From Phyllobacterium myrsinacearum (GTDB lineage: Bacteria > Pseudomonadota > Alphaproteobacteria > Rhizobiales > Rhizobiaceae): a DNA stretch of 64,000 bases. Below the pieces are notes generated by a model that was not told where the DNA came from, did no database searches, and saw only the letters and a program-made list of their open reading frames with translations. This document shows positions 17,377 to 27,853 of this stretch, in pieces (position 1 is the stretch's first letter; each line of letters begins with the position of its first letter). The position numbers were made by a program, and so were the translations under genes. Where the stretch lies: assembly GCF_014138285.1 (NCBI RefSeq), contig NZ_JACGXN010000001.1, forward strand, positions 795,314-859,313. The letters run 5' to 3'.

Positions 17377-18462
17377 ATGGATGAAACGGGGGAGAAGGCT
17401 GCCAAGAGCAGTGTTTTTGGCTGGGGAATCATCGGCAGTGGTGAAATTGCCCAGCGATTTGCCGCCGATTTGGCTCGTGTGCCGAATGCAGCCCTTGCTG
17501 CCAATTATTCGCGCTCGCTTGCCAATGCCGAACAATTCCGCGACGCATTCGGCAGCAGCCGGGCCTATGCCGACCTTGATTCCTTTCTGTCGGATCCGGC
17601 CATTGATGCCGTCTATATCGCAACGCCCAACTCAGCCCATCTGGCGCAGGCACTGAAGGCTGTCCGATCCGGCAAGGCCATCCTGACTGAAAAGCCCATT
17701 GCCCCGTCCCATACGGAAGCCTCGGTTATTGAGCGCGAAGCCGCGCGAATCAAAGTCTTTGCAATGGAGGCACTCTGGACCCGGTTCCTGCCAGCTGTGA
17801 TAGCGGCCAAAACCAAGATCGATGCGGGTGAAATCGGCAAAATTCGCAGAATCACAGCGGACCTTGCCTATGCGCATGACTACGACGCAGAAAGCCGGCT
17901 CTTCAAACGATCTCTCGGGGGTGGCGCGACGCTTGATCTCGGCGTTTATTGTGTATCACTGGCCATGTATTTTCTCGGTCAGCCGCAAAAAGTATCCGGT
18001 CTGTGGTACGCGGCACCGAGCGGCGTCGACATGAGTTCGGAGATGACGCTGCATTATGATGAGGCCGAAGCTGTTCTTTCATGCGGTTTTGACCGGGATG
18101 GCGCGAATCACTTTGTGATTGAAGGAACGCAAGGCACGCTGCGGCTCGACGCACCGTTCCTGAAAGCCCAGCGGCTGACCCTGTACCGGCCATTCGCCGT
18201 TGCGAGCCCATTTGGCCCATTGAAAAGGCCGGGAGGCCTGTTCGGTAGTTTACTCGATCGCTTGCCGATTCCGGGGCGGAGGATCGAAGATTATCCGTTT
18301 GAAGGCAACGGCCTGCAATTCGAAGCGATCGCCGTGATGGATGCCATACGCAAAGGTGAAAAAACCTCGGCCACTATGCCCCTGAGCGACAGTATCAGTG
18401 TATTGCGCGCGATCAACATCGTGCTTGCCCAACCCGCTACTACACGCGTGATCAAGCTGTAG
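17377..18462 (+). CDS. Gfo/Idh/MocA family oxidoreductase
   Basis: This 361-residue NAD(P)-dependent oxidoreductase has the Rossmann motif FGWGIIGSGEIAQRFAADL (residues 14-32), IDAVYIATPNSAHLAQAL, and the family's EKPIA motif near residue 107 containing the catalytic lysine. GGGATLDLGVYCVSLAMYFL marks the C-terminal alpha/beta domain. Such enzymes act on sugars, inositols or dihydrodiols; the substrate cannot be told. The ATG at 17377 has GCGTTGC rather than a clear Shine-Dalgarno, so the start is moderately certain. It is transcribed alone, convergent with yacG. Confidence 0.92.
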   Translation: MDETGEKAAKSSVFGWGIIGSGEIAQRFAADLARVPNAALAANYSRSLANAEQFRDAFGSSRAYADLDSFLSDPAIDAVYIATPNSAHLAQALKAVRSGKAILTEKPIAPSHTEASVIEREAARIKVFAMEALWTRFLPAVIAAKTKIDAGEIGKIRRITADLAYAHDYDAESRLFKRSLGGGATLDLGVYCVSLAMYFLGQPQKVSGLWYAAPSGVDMSSEMTLHYDEAEAVLSCGFDRDGANHFVIEGTQGTLRLDAPFLKAQRLTLYRPFAVASPFGPLKRPGGLFGSLLDRLPIPGRRIEDYPFEGNGLQFEAIAVMDAIRKGEKTSATMPLSDSISVLRAINIVLAQPATTRVIKL

Positions 18463-18479
18463 GGCAAATGTCGGCTAAG

Positions 18480-18686
18480 TCAGCTTTCCAGGTCGTCTTC
18501 GCTGTCGTCAGCACTTTCCACAGCCGGAAGAACGTAGGCACCGGTCAACCAGCGATTGAGATCAACATTACGGCAACGGCTCGAACAAAATGGATAATGT
18601 TCCCGCTGCGAAGGCTTCTTGCATTCCGGGCAAGGCCGTGTCGGCCGCAATGGCGTTACTTTTGCCGCGCTTTTGTTTTCGTCCAT
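18480..18686 (-). CDS. yacG: DNA gyrase inhibitor YacG (zinc-binding)
   Basis: YacG is a 68-residue protein that binds GyrB and inhibits gyrase in E. coli. It has the zinc motif CPECKKPSQREHYPFCSSRC (C-X2-C-X15-C-X3-C) near residue 20, followed by VDLNRWLTGAYVLP, both family hallmarks. The acidic tail DDSEDDLES is common. The long open frame upstream belongs to the maf region read out of frame. The gene starts 11 bases after maf ends, so it is the last member of the infA-maf-yacG group. Confidence 0.95.
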   Translation of the reverse strand: MDENKSAAKVTPLRPTRPCPECKKPSQREHYPFCSSRCRNVDLNRWLTGAYVLPAVESADDSEDDLES

Positions 18687-18697
18687 CAGTCCAGAAC

Positions 18698-19324
18698 CTA
18701 ATGCGCCGATGATTGCCAATTGGCATAGACGGGGTAACCCTCGCCATGCAGGAGACTGGCGGTTTCGTACAGGGGCAGGCCAACCACATTGCTGTACGAT
18801 CCGACGAGCTTGACTACAAAACCACCAGCAAGCCCCTGAATGGCGTAACCACCGGCTTTTCCGCGCCATTCACCCGATGCAAGATAACTCTCCAGCTCTT
18901 CGCGTGAAAGTCGTTTGAAGCGCACGCGGGTCTCGATCAAATCCTGGCGGATCTTGCCCTTCGGCGTGACGAGGCAAAGGCCGGTATAGACGCGGTGCGA
19001 ACGCCCCGACAAAAGCCGTAGGCAACTGGTTGCATCATCAAGAATTTCGGCTTTCGGCAGGATGCGCCTGCCAACTGCGACAACAGTATCGGCCGCTATG
19101 ATGTAGGACTTGCCGAGCTCCGCATCGCCCTTCAACTCACCCGCCACTTTTTCAGCCTTGAGGCGCGACAGACGCCGTGCGAGCGAACGCGGGTGTTCGG
19201 CGCGCAGTGGTGTTTCATCCACGTCGGCAGGCAACAGGCGATCGGGCTCCAAGCCGATCTGGCCCAGAAGCGCCAGACGGCGCGGCGAGCCGGATGCCAG
19301 AACCAGTTTGTGTTGATCGCTCAT
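18698..19324 (-). CDS. maf: Maf-like nucleoside triphosphate pyrophosphatase
   Basis: This 208-residue pyrophosphatase removes noncanonical or modified nucleotides (dTTP/UTP-type or m7GTP-type). Motifs present: [18 protein letters not shown] at the N-terminus, [32 protein letters not shown] and [20 protein letters not shown] near the end. Length fits. It follows infA by 57 bases and precedes yacG, an arrangement common in Hyphomicrobiales. Which of the Maf subfamilies it belongs to is not decided. Confidence 0.95.
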   Translation of the reverse strand: MSDQHKLVLASGSPRRLALLGQIGLEPDRLLPADVDETPLRAEHPRSLARRLSRLKAEKVAGELKGDAELGKSYIIAADTVVAVGRRILPKAEILDDATSCLRLLSGRSHRVYTGLCLVTPKGKIRQDLIETRVRFKRLSREELESYLASGEWRGKAGGYAIQGLAGGFVVKLVGSYSNVVGLPLYETASLLHGEGYPVYANWQSSAH

Positions 19325-19381
19325 AAACGCATTCCTGGAAATTCATGTTCTGCGGACAAATCCGGCCGAGGCCGGGAGGAC

Positions 19382-19600
19382 TTATTTGAAGCGGTAGGTA
19401 ATGCGACCCTTGGTCAGATCGTATGGAGTCATCTCAACAAGAACCTTGTCACCCGCCAGAACGCGGATACGGTTCTTGCGCATGCGGCCAGCCGTGTGGG
19501 CAATGATTTCATGATCGTTTTCGAGCTTCACCCGGAACATCGCGTTGGGCAACAGCTCCGTCACGAGACCAGGAAACTCTAGTACTTCTTCTTTCGCCAT
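19382..19600 (-). CDS. infA: Translation initiation factor IF-1
   Basis: This is the 72-residue OB-fold factor that binds the ribosomal A site during initiation. The sequence [40 protein letters not shown], and [20 protein letters not shown] matches IF-1 end to end. I chose 19600, which gives the conserved start; the frame opens at 19618. GGAGATAG is the ribosome binding site. A hairpin plus T-run sits immediately upstream in the leader. Confidence 0.97.
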   Translation of the reverse strand: MAKEEVLEFPGLVTELLPNAMFRVKLENDHEIIAHTAGRMRKNRIRVLAGDKVLVEMTPYDLTKGRITYRFK

Positions 19601-19616
19601 GCGTAGTTCTATCTCC

Positions 19617-19649
19617 AAAAAAGGAATTTGCGGTCACACTCGACCGCAA
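19617..19649 (-). terminator. Hairpin with T-run in the infA leader
   Basis: On the minus strand TTGCGGTC (19649-19642) pairs with GACCGCAA (19635-19628) around a 6-nt loop, followed after five bases by six T (19622-19617). The T-run ends directly against the infA ribosome binding site. It could terminate the upstream hisD-phosphatase transcript or act as an attenuator in the infA leader. Confidence 0.55.
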
Positions 19650-19737
19650 TTTTGCGCGGAACCTATAGTATTGCGCGCCATTTGTGAACAAGGGAGTTCA
19701 ATGCAATTGTGTACGGCCTGACAAAGGCTCAAATTGC

Positions 19738-20238
19738 CTAGCCGAAACGCTCTTGTATGTGATGTTTGAGGTTATCCCGCACGTCGCGATAAGCTTCCAT
19801 GATCTGGTCACGACGACCACGAACCAGTGTCGGATCCGGCGTCGGCCAATATTCCACCTGGACGGACGTTGTACGGGTCAATTCCAGTGCCATATGGTGG
19901 GCCTTGGGCGACAAGGTGATGATCAGATCGAAATAATCATCTTCCAATTCTTCGAATGTACGCGGATGGGTGGAAATACGCTTCAAACCCAGTTCCTCCA
20001 GCACAGCATCCACAAAGGGATCCGGCTCGCCCTTTTCCACACCAGCCGAGGCAACGTAAACTCGCGGCGGCAAGAGGCTGCGGGCCAGCGTTTCGGCAAT
20101 GGGCGAGCGGATCGAATTCATGCCGCAAATAAAGAGCACAGCGCCCGGCATGCTCGGTTTGGCGGGTTCCTGCTCGTCCGGGAGCTTTTCCGGTTCGACG
20201 CCCACTGGACCGGTCACCCCCGCCAATGCAGCACACAT
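19738..20238 (-). CDS. Low-molecular-weight protein-tyrosine-phosphatase-like protein
   Basis: This 166-residue protein has the active-site loop [20 protein letters not shown] (C-X5-R at about residues 39-45) and the downstream acid motif YWPTPDPT, as in LMW phosphatases and thioredoxin-type arsenate reductases. The loop has Met-Asn instead of the common Gly-Asn. An N-terminal Pro/Glu-rich extension of about 30 residues precedes it. It overlaps the UPF0262 gene by 25 bases, so the two are coupled. In alphaproteobacteria this gene usually follows hisD-UPF0262. The substrate is unknown. Confidence 0.88.
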   Translation of the reverse strand: MCAALAGVTGPVGVEPEKLPDEQEPAKPSMPGAVLFICGMNSIRSPIAETLARSLLPPRVYVASAGVEKGEPDPFVDAVLEELGLKRISTHPRTFEELEDDYFDLIITLSPKAHHMALELTRTTSVQVEYWPTPDPTLVRGRRDQIMEAYRDVRDNLKHHIQERFG

Positions 20239-20699
20239 ACAAGCGTAAAGAGGCGCCGGGCCGTATCGAAATCCACATCGATCTTGCCATTCAGGCGATC
20301 CATCAGTGCTTGCGACCCTTCATTGTGCAGCCCCCTCCTCCCCATATCGATTGCTTCGATCTTGCTTGGGCTGGATGACCGGATGGCTTCGTAATAGCTC
20401 TCACAGATCATGAAGTAATCCTTCACAACCTTGCGCAAGGGTGTCAGCGACAGGATATGGGTCACGACATCACCACCGGCTTCCCGCGAAATGGCAAAGA
20501 CGAGACGCGACTCGATCAGCGACAGTTTCAGACGATAGGGACCTGTCCCCTCGTCATTGACGGGGCGGAAGCAGTTCTCCTCGATAAGATCAAAGATGGC
20601 AACGGCGCGCTCGTGCTCGACATCGGGCGTGGAGCGGCCGATGGTCTCGTCCAGCTCCACATCGATCAACCGCGCATCGGTATTGCCCGTTGCTGTCAT
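20214..20699 (-). CDS. UPF0262 family protein
   Basis: This 161-residue conserved alphaproteobacterial protein has no known function. Recognisable stretches are [38 protein letters not shown] and [20 protein letters not shown] near residues 85-105. It is soluble, without signal peptide. Its constant position between hisD and a tyrosine-phosphatase-like gene suggests a housekeeping role. It begins seven bases downstream of the hisD stop, in one operon. Confidence 0.92.
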   Translation of the reverse strand: MTATGNTDARLIDVELDETIGRSTPDVEHERAVAIFDLIEENCFRPVNDEGTGPYRLKLSLIESRLVFAISREAGGDVVTHILSLTPLRKVVKDYFMICESYYEAIRSSSPSKIEAIDMGRRGLHNEGSQALMDRLNGKIDVDFDTARRLFTLVCVLHWRG

Positions 20700-20706
20700 T
20701 ATCGTC

Positions 20707-21999
20707 CTATAGGTTCAACCGGATTGCGACGGAATTGCCATGCGCATCGAGACCTTCGGCACGCGCGAGTTCTATCGCCGCCGGTCCCAGAGCGCGCAAC
20801 TGTTCCACACCCAGTTTCAGGATGGACGTTCGCTTGACATAGTCAAGCACGGAAAGCCCGGATGAGAACCGTGCAGACCGCGCCGTCGGCAGGACATGGT
20901 TGGAGCCGCCGACATAATCGCCAATCACTTCAGGCGTGTACCGGCCGAGGAATATGGCACCGGCATTGCGGACACCGGCAAGCAGGATCTCCGGATCATC
21001 GGTCGCAATTTCCAGATGCTCGGGAGCGATGCGATTGACGAGCGGCAGCGCAGACTCCAGATCCTGCACCAGAATCACCGCGCCATAATCGCGCCAGCTG
21101 GCGCTTGCCGTTTCCGTGCGCGGCAGCCTTGTCAGCTGACGGTCCACGGCAGCGATGACCGCATCTCCGAAGGCTTCGTCGTCGGTGATCAATATGGATT
21201 GCGATGCGCTGTCATGTTCTGCCTGCGCCAGAAGATCGGCAGCAATCCAATCCGGATTGTTTTCACCATCGGCCAGAATCAGTACTTCCGACGGGCCTGC
21301 GATCATGTCGATACCCACCTGACCGAAGACGCGGCGCTTGGCAGCGGCGACATAGGCGTTCCCCGGACCAACAATCTTGGCCACAGGCGCTATTGTTTCC
21401 GTACCGTAGGCTAATGCGGCGATCGCCTGGGCACCGCCCACGCGATAAATCTCCGAAACGCCGGCAAGGCGCGCTGCCACGAGCACCAGCGGATTGAGCT
21501 TCCCATCCGGAGATGGCACCACCATGACGATGCGTTCGACACCGGCGACCTGTGCGGGAACGGCATTCATCAGGACAGAGCTTGGATAGCTGGCAGTGCC
21601 GCCGGGCACATAGAGCCCGACTGATTCCACCGCGGTCCAGCGCGAGCCAAGTTCCACACCCAGCGCATCGGTGTAGCGGTCGTCCTGCGGCATCTGCCGT
21701 TGGTGGTGGGAGTGAATACGATTGCGCGCGAACTTGAGTGCTTCCACCGTTTCGGCCGGCGCAGCCGCCATAGCGGCATCAATTTCGGCTGAGGTAATGG
21801 CAATACCGTGTTGAACAAGGTCAATGCGGTCAAAACGCTGCGAGTACTCAATAAGTGCGGCATCGCCCTCGGTCCGGACCCGATGAATAATATCGGCAAC
21901 GACGCGATCGACATCCTCCGATATCTCGCGTTTCGTCAGAAGGAACGCGGAAAACCGGGACTCAAAATCAGGGGCGGACTGCCTCAACACCAACGCCAA
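20707..21999 (-). CDS. hisD: Histidinol dehydrogenase
   Basis: This 430-residue zinc enzyme catalyses the last two oxidations of histidine synthesis (histidinol to histidine via the aldehyde). It has [55 protein letters not shown] and the catalytic pair in RIAPEHLEI. Length is standard. It lies downstream of the DUF2948 gene (gap 21 bases) and upstream of UPF0262, so histidine synthesis is embedded in a murA-to-infA housekeeping run rather than in a his operon. Confidence 0.97.
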   Translation of the reverse strand: MALVLRQSAPDFESRFSAFLLTKREISEDVDRVVADIIHRVRTEGDAALIEYSQRFDRIDLVQHGIAITSAEIDAAMAAAPAETVEALKFARNRIHSHHQRQMPQDDRYTDALGVELGSRWTAVESVGLYVPGGTASYPSSVLMNAVPAQVAGVERIVMVVPSPDGKLNPLVLVAARLAGVSEIYRVGGAQAIAALAYGTETIAPVAKIVGPGNAYVAAAKRRVFGQVGIDMIAGPSEVLILADGENNPDWIAADLLAQAEHDSASQSILITDDEAFGDAVIAAVDRQLTRLPRTETASASWRDYGAVILVQDLESALPLVNRIAPEHLEIATDDPEILLAGVRNAGAIFLGRYTPEVIGDYVGGSNHVLPTARSARFSSGLSVLDYVKRTSILKLGVEQLRALGPAAIELARAEGLDAHGNSVAIRLNL

Positions 22000-22020
22000 T
22001 ATACCTACTCCTCTAGCCTG

Positions 22021-22458
22021 TCAGGCATCATGCTCAGGCTTGAACCCGGTTTCCCAGACAGGTCCAAGATCGGTCAACTGTGCTTCGATGGCTTCTACTT
22101 CGAACCGCAGGGCCTTGTTGGCAGCGAATATCAGTTCTATTGCACCTGAAGGCGCATCTTCAACGGTGAACCGGATCGCCAGAAGCGAAAGCACATCGTC
22201 CTTGTAGCGGCGATCGACGCCGGTTGCTTTCAGACTTTTCACCCGCGCAAAATGCAGCGCCGTGCGACGGCGTTCAAAGCTGCGGTGACGCTTGCCATCT
22301 GCCGCCAATTCCCAGACGAACCGGTTGACAGCCAGCACGAGACGCTGTTCCGCAGGCAGATAATCGATATCGCCTATTTTCAGCACTGAATCCTGCAGAT
22401 GCGCAGAAAGGATTTGCAGATCTTCCTCATCAAGCGCGATGAGTTTGAGAGTGTCCAT
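22021..22458 (-). CDS. DUF2948 family protein
   Basis: This 145-residue protein starts MDTLKLIALDEEDLQILSAH and matches the alphaproteobacterial DUF2948 family: VLKIGDIDYLPAEQRLVLAV, ...RRTALHFARVKSLKATGV and LSLLAIRFTVEDAPSGAIEL. Function unknown; no catalytic motif is apparent. The family is characteristically found between murA and hisD, as here. The frame begins slightly upstream at 22473, but 22458 gives the common start. Confidence 0.9.
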   Translation of the reverse strand: MDTLKLIALDEEDLQILSAHLQDSVLKIGDIDYLPAEQRLVLAVNRFVWELAADGKRHRSFERRRTALHFARVKSLKATGVDRRYKDDVLSLLAIRFTVEDAPSGAIELIFAANKALRFEVEAIEAQLTDLGPVWETGFKPEHDA

Positions 22459-22594
22459 GTCTACCCTTTGCATGACTTTTCAGGATCATGGCGCGCAAGA
22501 CGCGCCACGCTCCCTTTCCTGTTAGAGGAAAGTGCAGGCAAATGGAATTCTACTCTTGGGATAAAGTGCACCCGCAGGGAAAACAGTCGCGAAA

Positions 22595-23884
<1,290 letters not shown>

Positions 23885-24001
23885 AATGTGTCACTTTCGC
23901 GGGGATATACCCGTCCTGTCGTTGAGACCCTTTGCAGAGCCGGTTGATCTAAACCATTGCAGAGAATGGTTCAAGAAATGCTTCGATCGCAGTACGACCG
24001 G

Positions 24002-24199
24002 TCAAGATTCCGAAGACGGGGTATCGGAGGATGTATTTTCTGCAGCAGTAATCCCCTCGTCGCGTTCGTCTGCAGCCCCGGAGCGCCGGGAACGTATTTG
24101 CTGTTTCCGCCGCGCCAGATTCGCCCGCAATTGTTCTGAACGCCGCTTCTCACGACTTGTTTGCTCAGGATTCGGGTTTTTCGAAGACGGCGGCGTCAT
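24002..24199 (-). CDS. Small basic hypothetical protein upstream of murA
   Basis: This 65-residue highly charged protein starts MTPPSSKNPNPEQTSREKRR, followed by SEQLRANLARRKQQIRSRR. Rhizobial genomes commonly carry a similar short Arg/Lys-rich protein with the (L)RANLARRK motif next to murA. It is predicted helical in the middle and disordered at both ends. The function is unknown. The ATG at 24199 was chosen because upstream residues look non-coding. Confidence 0.65.
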   Translation of the reverse strand: MTPPSSKNPNPEQTSREKRRSEQLRANLARRKQQIRSRRSGAADERDEGITAAENTSSDTPSSES

Positions 24200-24363
24200 A
24201 TGTTTTCTTTCAAAATCCAGCAAAGTCCGGGCCTTCTAACGTGGTTTTTATCCACGGGAATGCAAGGCTTTTGGCGAATACTGATAATTTGCCCAAGAGA
24301 TTACGATTGCTTGCTTGCGATTTGAGCAATGATATGGCAGAAGTCCGCCGCGTTCGCAAATCA

Positions 24364-24438
24364 GCTGCGGTAGCTCAGTGGTAGAGCACTCCATTGGTAA
24401 TGGAGAGGTCGAGAGTTCAATCCTCTCTCGCAGCACCA
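24364..24438 (+). tRNA. tRNA-Thr (GGT)
   Basis: The gene starts GCTGCGGTAGCTCAGTGGTA, has anticodon loop TTGGTAA (GGT), T arm GAGTTCAATCC and acceptor TCGCAGC with A and encoded CCA. Acceptor, D, anticodon and T stems all pair. Length is 75 nt. Confidence 0.98.
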
Positions 24439-24523
24439 GTTTCCGGATGATCAGATGATCATTCTTTCTGCGGACGTTATCCCCAGAATATTTTGTAAAG
24501 TCGGCTGAACGGCACACAAAACG

Positions 24524-25528
24524 TCATGCACCGTCAATGCGGTTGTAGTGCGCCGATTCCCTGCCCAGACAGGCCCGCAGGAGGCCGACGATGCTGCCGA
24601 GACGCGATGCGGCCTTAACCAGCGTCCGTCCCCGGGTGAACGGCACAGCCATCAGATAAAGACAAACGGACAACATTCTGCCGATGAGAGAGCCTGGCAA
24701 ACGGACAAGGGTTATGATTCGCCGGCTCTTCAACTTGGCGCGCATCTCGATCACGCTGATGTCGCGGCTGCGCCGATACTGATAAGCGAATGTCAGCCGG
24801 TCCTGTGGAACCGTTTCGTAGGCGATTGCCGTCGGCGTCCAGCCCGTTTTGGCGCCGAGCCTGCTGGCATCTGCCCAAAGCCGCCAGTCTTCGCCACCAG
24901 CAAGTGCCAGACCATTGTCAAATCGCACTCCGGTTCGGCGAAAGAACGCGAGATTGCCCATCCAGCTTCCGGTTGCAATCCTGATGCGATGCGCCTGTCC
25001 GCTGCTGCGCTTGCTCAGATATTTGGCTTCGCTCTTTTTGTTGGCCAGATTCATGCCTGACCAGATCATTTTCTGCCACAGGGTCGTTTCCGGCGCTGCT
25101 GGTGCCAGCCGGACCGGTGATCCGACAATATCGAGATCAAACGCATCGCGTTCAGCGAGAAGTTGAACAAGCCAGTCCGCGTCCACACACTCATCGTCAT
25201 CTGCAAATGCGAGGAAATCATCACCCGCATCGATTGCATATTCAAGAACGCGATTACGGGCGAAAGCGATGCCGAAGCGAGGCTCCACTTCATACTGGAC
25301 AGGACAAAACGGCACATGCGTGCGGAATGTGTCGACAACGCCTTGCAGGGTGGCCTGTTCATTGTTCTCGACCACCAAGAAACGGACACGTGTCCCTTCT
25401 GGTACGCGCATATGCGCATAGGATTTGAAAAGGTTCTGCAACATCAAGGGCCGATTGCGCGTGATCGTACCTACGCAGATCCTGCGCTTCTGCGCTGTCC
25501 TTCCCGACACCGGCATCATCGTTGTCAA
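24524..25528 (-). CDS. Glycosyltransferase family 2 (ExoM-like)
   Basis: This 334-residue GT-A enzyme has RRICVGTITRNRPLMLQNLF at the N-terminus and VRFLVVENNEQ. The metal motif is FLAFADDDECVDADWLVQLL near residue 115. The acceptor-side GGEDWRLW is near residue 220. The C-terminal part has hydrophobic segments (LYLMAVPFTRG) that probably attach it to the inner membrane. The pattern is similar to the GT2 at 0.8-1.8 kb, so the two could be paralogues. Its ATG overlaps the stop of the upstream deacetylase gene, so they form one operon, and a role in exopolysaccharide assembly is likely. Confidence 0.9.
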   Translation of the reverse strand: MTTMMPVSGRTAQKRRICVGTITRNRPLMLQNLFKSYAHMRVPEGTRVRFLVVENNEQATLQGVVDTFRTHVPFCPVQYEVEPRFGIAFARNRVLEYAIDAGDDFLAFADDDECVDADWLVQLLAERDAFDLDIVGSPVRLAPAAPETTLWQKMIWSGMNLANKKSEAKYLSKRSSGQAHRIRIATGSWMGNLAFFRRTGVRFDNGLALAGGEDWRLWADASRLGAKTGWTPTAIAYETVPQDRLTFAYQYRRSRDISVIEMRAKLKSRRIITLVRLPGSLIGRMLSVCLYLMAVPFTRGRTLVKAASRLGSIVGLLRACLGRESAHYNRIDGA

Positions 25529-26226
25529 CCGGTCACGGATTTACGCAGGACATTCAGCCAGCCGTCAGTCCGGCGAACAATCTTGCGCGGTAGAAGCAAC
25601 ATGTCGGAATGGGATGTCGCGCGGCCACGCTGCGTGGTGGTCGCGGTTGTATAGCCAGCACTTTCAACCAGCTGCCTGATATCTCCGGAGAAATTCCCAT
25701 AGGGATAGCAGAAGGCATCCACTGTGCTGCCAAGCATATCCTCGAGCTCGTGACGCACGTCGGTGATCTGCCGCCGGGCTTCATCAATGCCAATTTCCGT
25801 CAGATGGACATGATCGAGAGTGTGAGCTCCGACCTCATGGCCCAAAGCAGCCCATTCCAGCATTTCGGCCTTGGACATGCAGGGAGAATGGGGAACACCG
25901 ACAACCGCATCCCATTCATTGAAACCACCAATCTGCCTGCTGACAAAATAATTCGTTGCGGTGAAACCCAGTTCGTCAAGGACCGGCAGTGCGTGGACAT
26001 GGACGTTGCGGAAACCATCATCGAAGGTAATGCCGAAGACCTTACCGATCTTTTCGCCCTTCAGATAAGGCTGCAGGTCGCGTATCGACAATCCCATATA
26101 GCCCATACGCTTGAGCCAATTCATCTGGCGATGAAAATTGACCGGGTCCACAGTCAGATAGCGAAACGGGCTGCCCCGCCCTGCAGGCTTATCGATCTGA
26201 TGATACATCAATATGGGTATCGGCAT
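25525..26226 (-). CDS. Polysaccharide deacetylase (carbohydrate esterase 4)
   Basis: This 233-residue NodB-homology protein has the metal motif FGITFDDGFRNV (Asp-Asp near residues 69-70), then VGAHTLDHVHL with the two zinc-binding histidines (H-X3-H), and DAFCYPYGNFS. It starts MPIPILMYHQIDKPAGRGSP. There is no signal peptide, so it may act in the cytoplasm or at the membrane; polysaccharide deacetylation of a lipid-linked or oligosaccharide substrate is likely. It overlaps the downstream GT2 by four bases, implying coupling. Confidence 0.92.
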   Translation of the reverse strand: MPIPILMYHQIDKPAGRGSPFRYLTVDPVNFHRQMNWLKRMGYMGLSIRDLQPYLKGEKIGKVFGITFDDGFRNVHVHALPVLDELGFTATNYFVSRQIGGFNEWDAVVGVPHSPCMSKAEMLEWAALGHEVGAHTLDHVHLTEIGIDEARRQITDVRHELEDMLGSTVDAFCYPYGNFSGDIRQLVESAGYTTATTTQRGRATSHSDMLLLPRKIVRRTDGWLNVLRKSVTG

Positions 26227-26455
26227 TTTACGTCAGCTCAAATGAAAACAGGACACTTCGGAACCGCTGAAACACCTGATATAACAGGTCTTCTTTCCGC
26301 ATATAGGACATAATAATTGTGCCTTTTTCAGCGCAACGATCATCCCATTGCGGAATTAATTTGATTCTCTACAACCGCTTATATGCCGAACATGACGGCT
26401 GGGTTGCCGCGACCGGAATTCGGGATATAAATTGATGGTTTGCAAGGGAGCCACC

Positions 26456-26812
26456 ATGAGCATTCTGCTGCGCGTCGAAGGAGCAATGGTGGCTACGCTC
26501 GCCATTGGGGGTTACTCTTTGTTTGGCTCGAGCTGGTGGCTCTTTGTTGTGCTGTTTTTCGTGCCCGATATCTCGATGCTTGCTTACCTGAAAGGGCCGA
26601 AGATTGGTGCAATCTGCTACAATGCAGCCCACCTCTATGTCTTGCCGCTCATGATTTGGGCGGCGGGTTGGTGGTCAGGCTCGAAACTGACCGTGTCGAT
26701 TGGACTGATTTGGATTTTCCATATCGCCATCGACCGCGCTCTTGGCTATGGCCTCAAGTTCTTCAGCGCATTTCAGGATACGCATCTGGGCCGTATCGGA
26801 AAAAATGCATGA
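26456..26812 (+). CDS. DUF4260 membrane protein
   Basis: This 118-residue membrane protein starts MSILLRVEGAMVATLAIGGY and has about four hydrophobic segments with WWLFVVLFFVPDISMLAYLK, ICYNAAHLYVLPLMIWAAGW and IAIDRALGYGLKF, as in DUF4260. The function is unknown. CAAGGGAGCCACC before the ATG at 26456 is a strong ribosome binding site and rules out the upstream in-frame start. It converges with the LysR gene. Confidence 0.9.
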   Translation: MSILLRVEGAMVATLAIGGYSLFGSSWWLFVVLFFVPDISMLAYLKGPKIGAICYNAAHLYVLPLMIWAAGWWSGSKLTVSIGLIWIFHIAIDRALGYGLKFFSAFQDTHLGRIGKNA

Positions 26813-26833
26813 TTCAGGCTGCTATTTCCTGCG

Positions 26834-27739
26834 TCAGTAATTGCACGTCTCCATTTCCTGCTTGAAACGCTCGATCCACCACTTGGCTGCGGGCCCAAGC
26901 GGACTATCCGCCATGTGAAGGGCGAAGAGCGAGTAATGGCTTTCGGGATAGGGTTCAAGATCGAGCACGACCAATCGGCCTTTGGCGACATCATCATGTA
27001 TCATCCATTTGGGCAGGCCGCCCCACCCCAACCCCGCCACCATCAACTCGTGCTTCATGCCCACATCGGTCAGGCGCCACGTCCTGTAGGCAAAAACACC
27101 AAAATTCCTGCCTTTGGTCTGTTCGGAGAGATCAGTTACGACAAGTTGAACATGATCCCTGATGAATGACAGTGGCACAGGCCCTTTGTACCGTGCCAAG
27201 GGATGATCCGGCGCAGCTGCGGGAGTCATTGTCATTTGACCCACCCGAATCGTCACAAGGTCATCGCTGGGCTGAAGCGGCGGACCGCCGATGCCGATAT
27301 CCGCCTGTTTCTTCATAACGAGATCCCATACCATGCCCAGCGCCCCCACATGCAGACGCAAGCTTACGGTCGGAAACTGCTCCTGAAATGCTTTAAGCAC
27401 ATTGATAAGAACGGGGGACGGTACCGACACGTCAACGACGATTGCGATCTCCGCTTCCAGACCGGCCTTCAGGCCTTCCGCCCGGGCCCGCAAACCTTGC
27501 AGGGCAGATGCCATGCGCCGGGCATCTTCCAGCATGGCCACGCCTGCTTCAGTCAAGCGGGGCTCACGCGTGCCCGCACGCGAGAAGAGCTGCAGCTCCA
27601 GCTGGGCTTCCAGATTGGCAATCGTATAACTGATAACTGACTGTGACCGGTTCAAATGCCGGGCTGCGGCAGAAAAGCTGCCCATATCAGCGACGGCGAG
27701 AAAGACCTGGAGTTGATCGAGTGTCGGGTTGGGTTGCAT
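26834..27739 (-). CDS. LysR family transcriptional regulator
   Basis: This 301-residue LysR protein has the N-terminal winged helix-turn-helix (LDQLQVFLAVADMGSFSAAA, HLNRSQSVISYTIANLEAQL) and a periplasmic-binding-protein-like effector domain from about residue 90. It is transcribed divergently from azoR, and a dyad resembling a LysR box lies directly before its start. It therefore probably regulates azoR and itself. The effector is unknown; quinone, azo or redox signals are plausible for such pairs. Confidence 0.93.
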   Translation of the reverse strand: MQPNPTLDQLQVFLAVADMGSFSAAARHLNRSQSVISYTIANLEAQLELQLFSRAGTREPRLTEAGVAMLEDARRMASALQGLRARAEGLKAGLEAEIAIVVDVSVPSPVLINVLKAFQEQFPTVSLRLHVGALGMVWDLVMKKQADIGIGGPPLQPSDDLVTIRVGQMTMTPAAAPDHPLARYKGPVPLSFIRDHVQLVVTDLSEQTKGRNFGVFAYRTWRLTDVGMKHELMVAGLGWGGLPKWMIHDDVAKGRLVVLDLEPYPESHYSLFALHMADSPLGPAAKWWIERFKQEMETCNY

Positions 27740-27740
27740 G

Positions 27741-27772
27741 ATCTATCTACTTTATAGATGAGTTTGATAGAT
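27741..27772. promoter_or_regulatory. Candidate LysR operator between lysR and azoR
   Basis: ATCTAT (27741-27746) and ATAGAT (27754-27759) form an inverted repeat with 7-nt spacing, and a further GATAGAT half-site follows at 27766. It sits immediately next to the lysR start codon and 82 bases from the azoR ATG, where LysR proteins usually bind at such divergent pairs. Confidence 0.5.
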
Positions 27773-27853
27773 ATTTTCCCAGTTTTCTAAATGGATGTCG
27801 AGGGCCAGATAGTGGTCATCAAATCAGTTTTCCTTTCAGAAGGTACCAAAACC

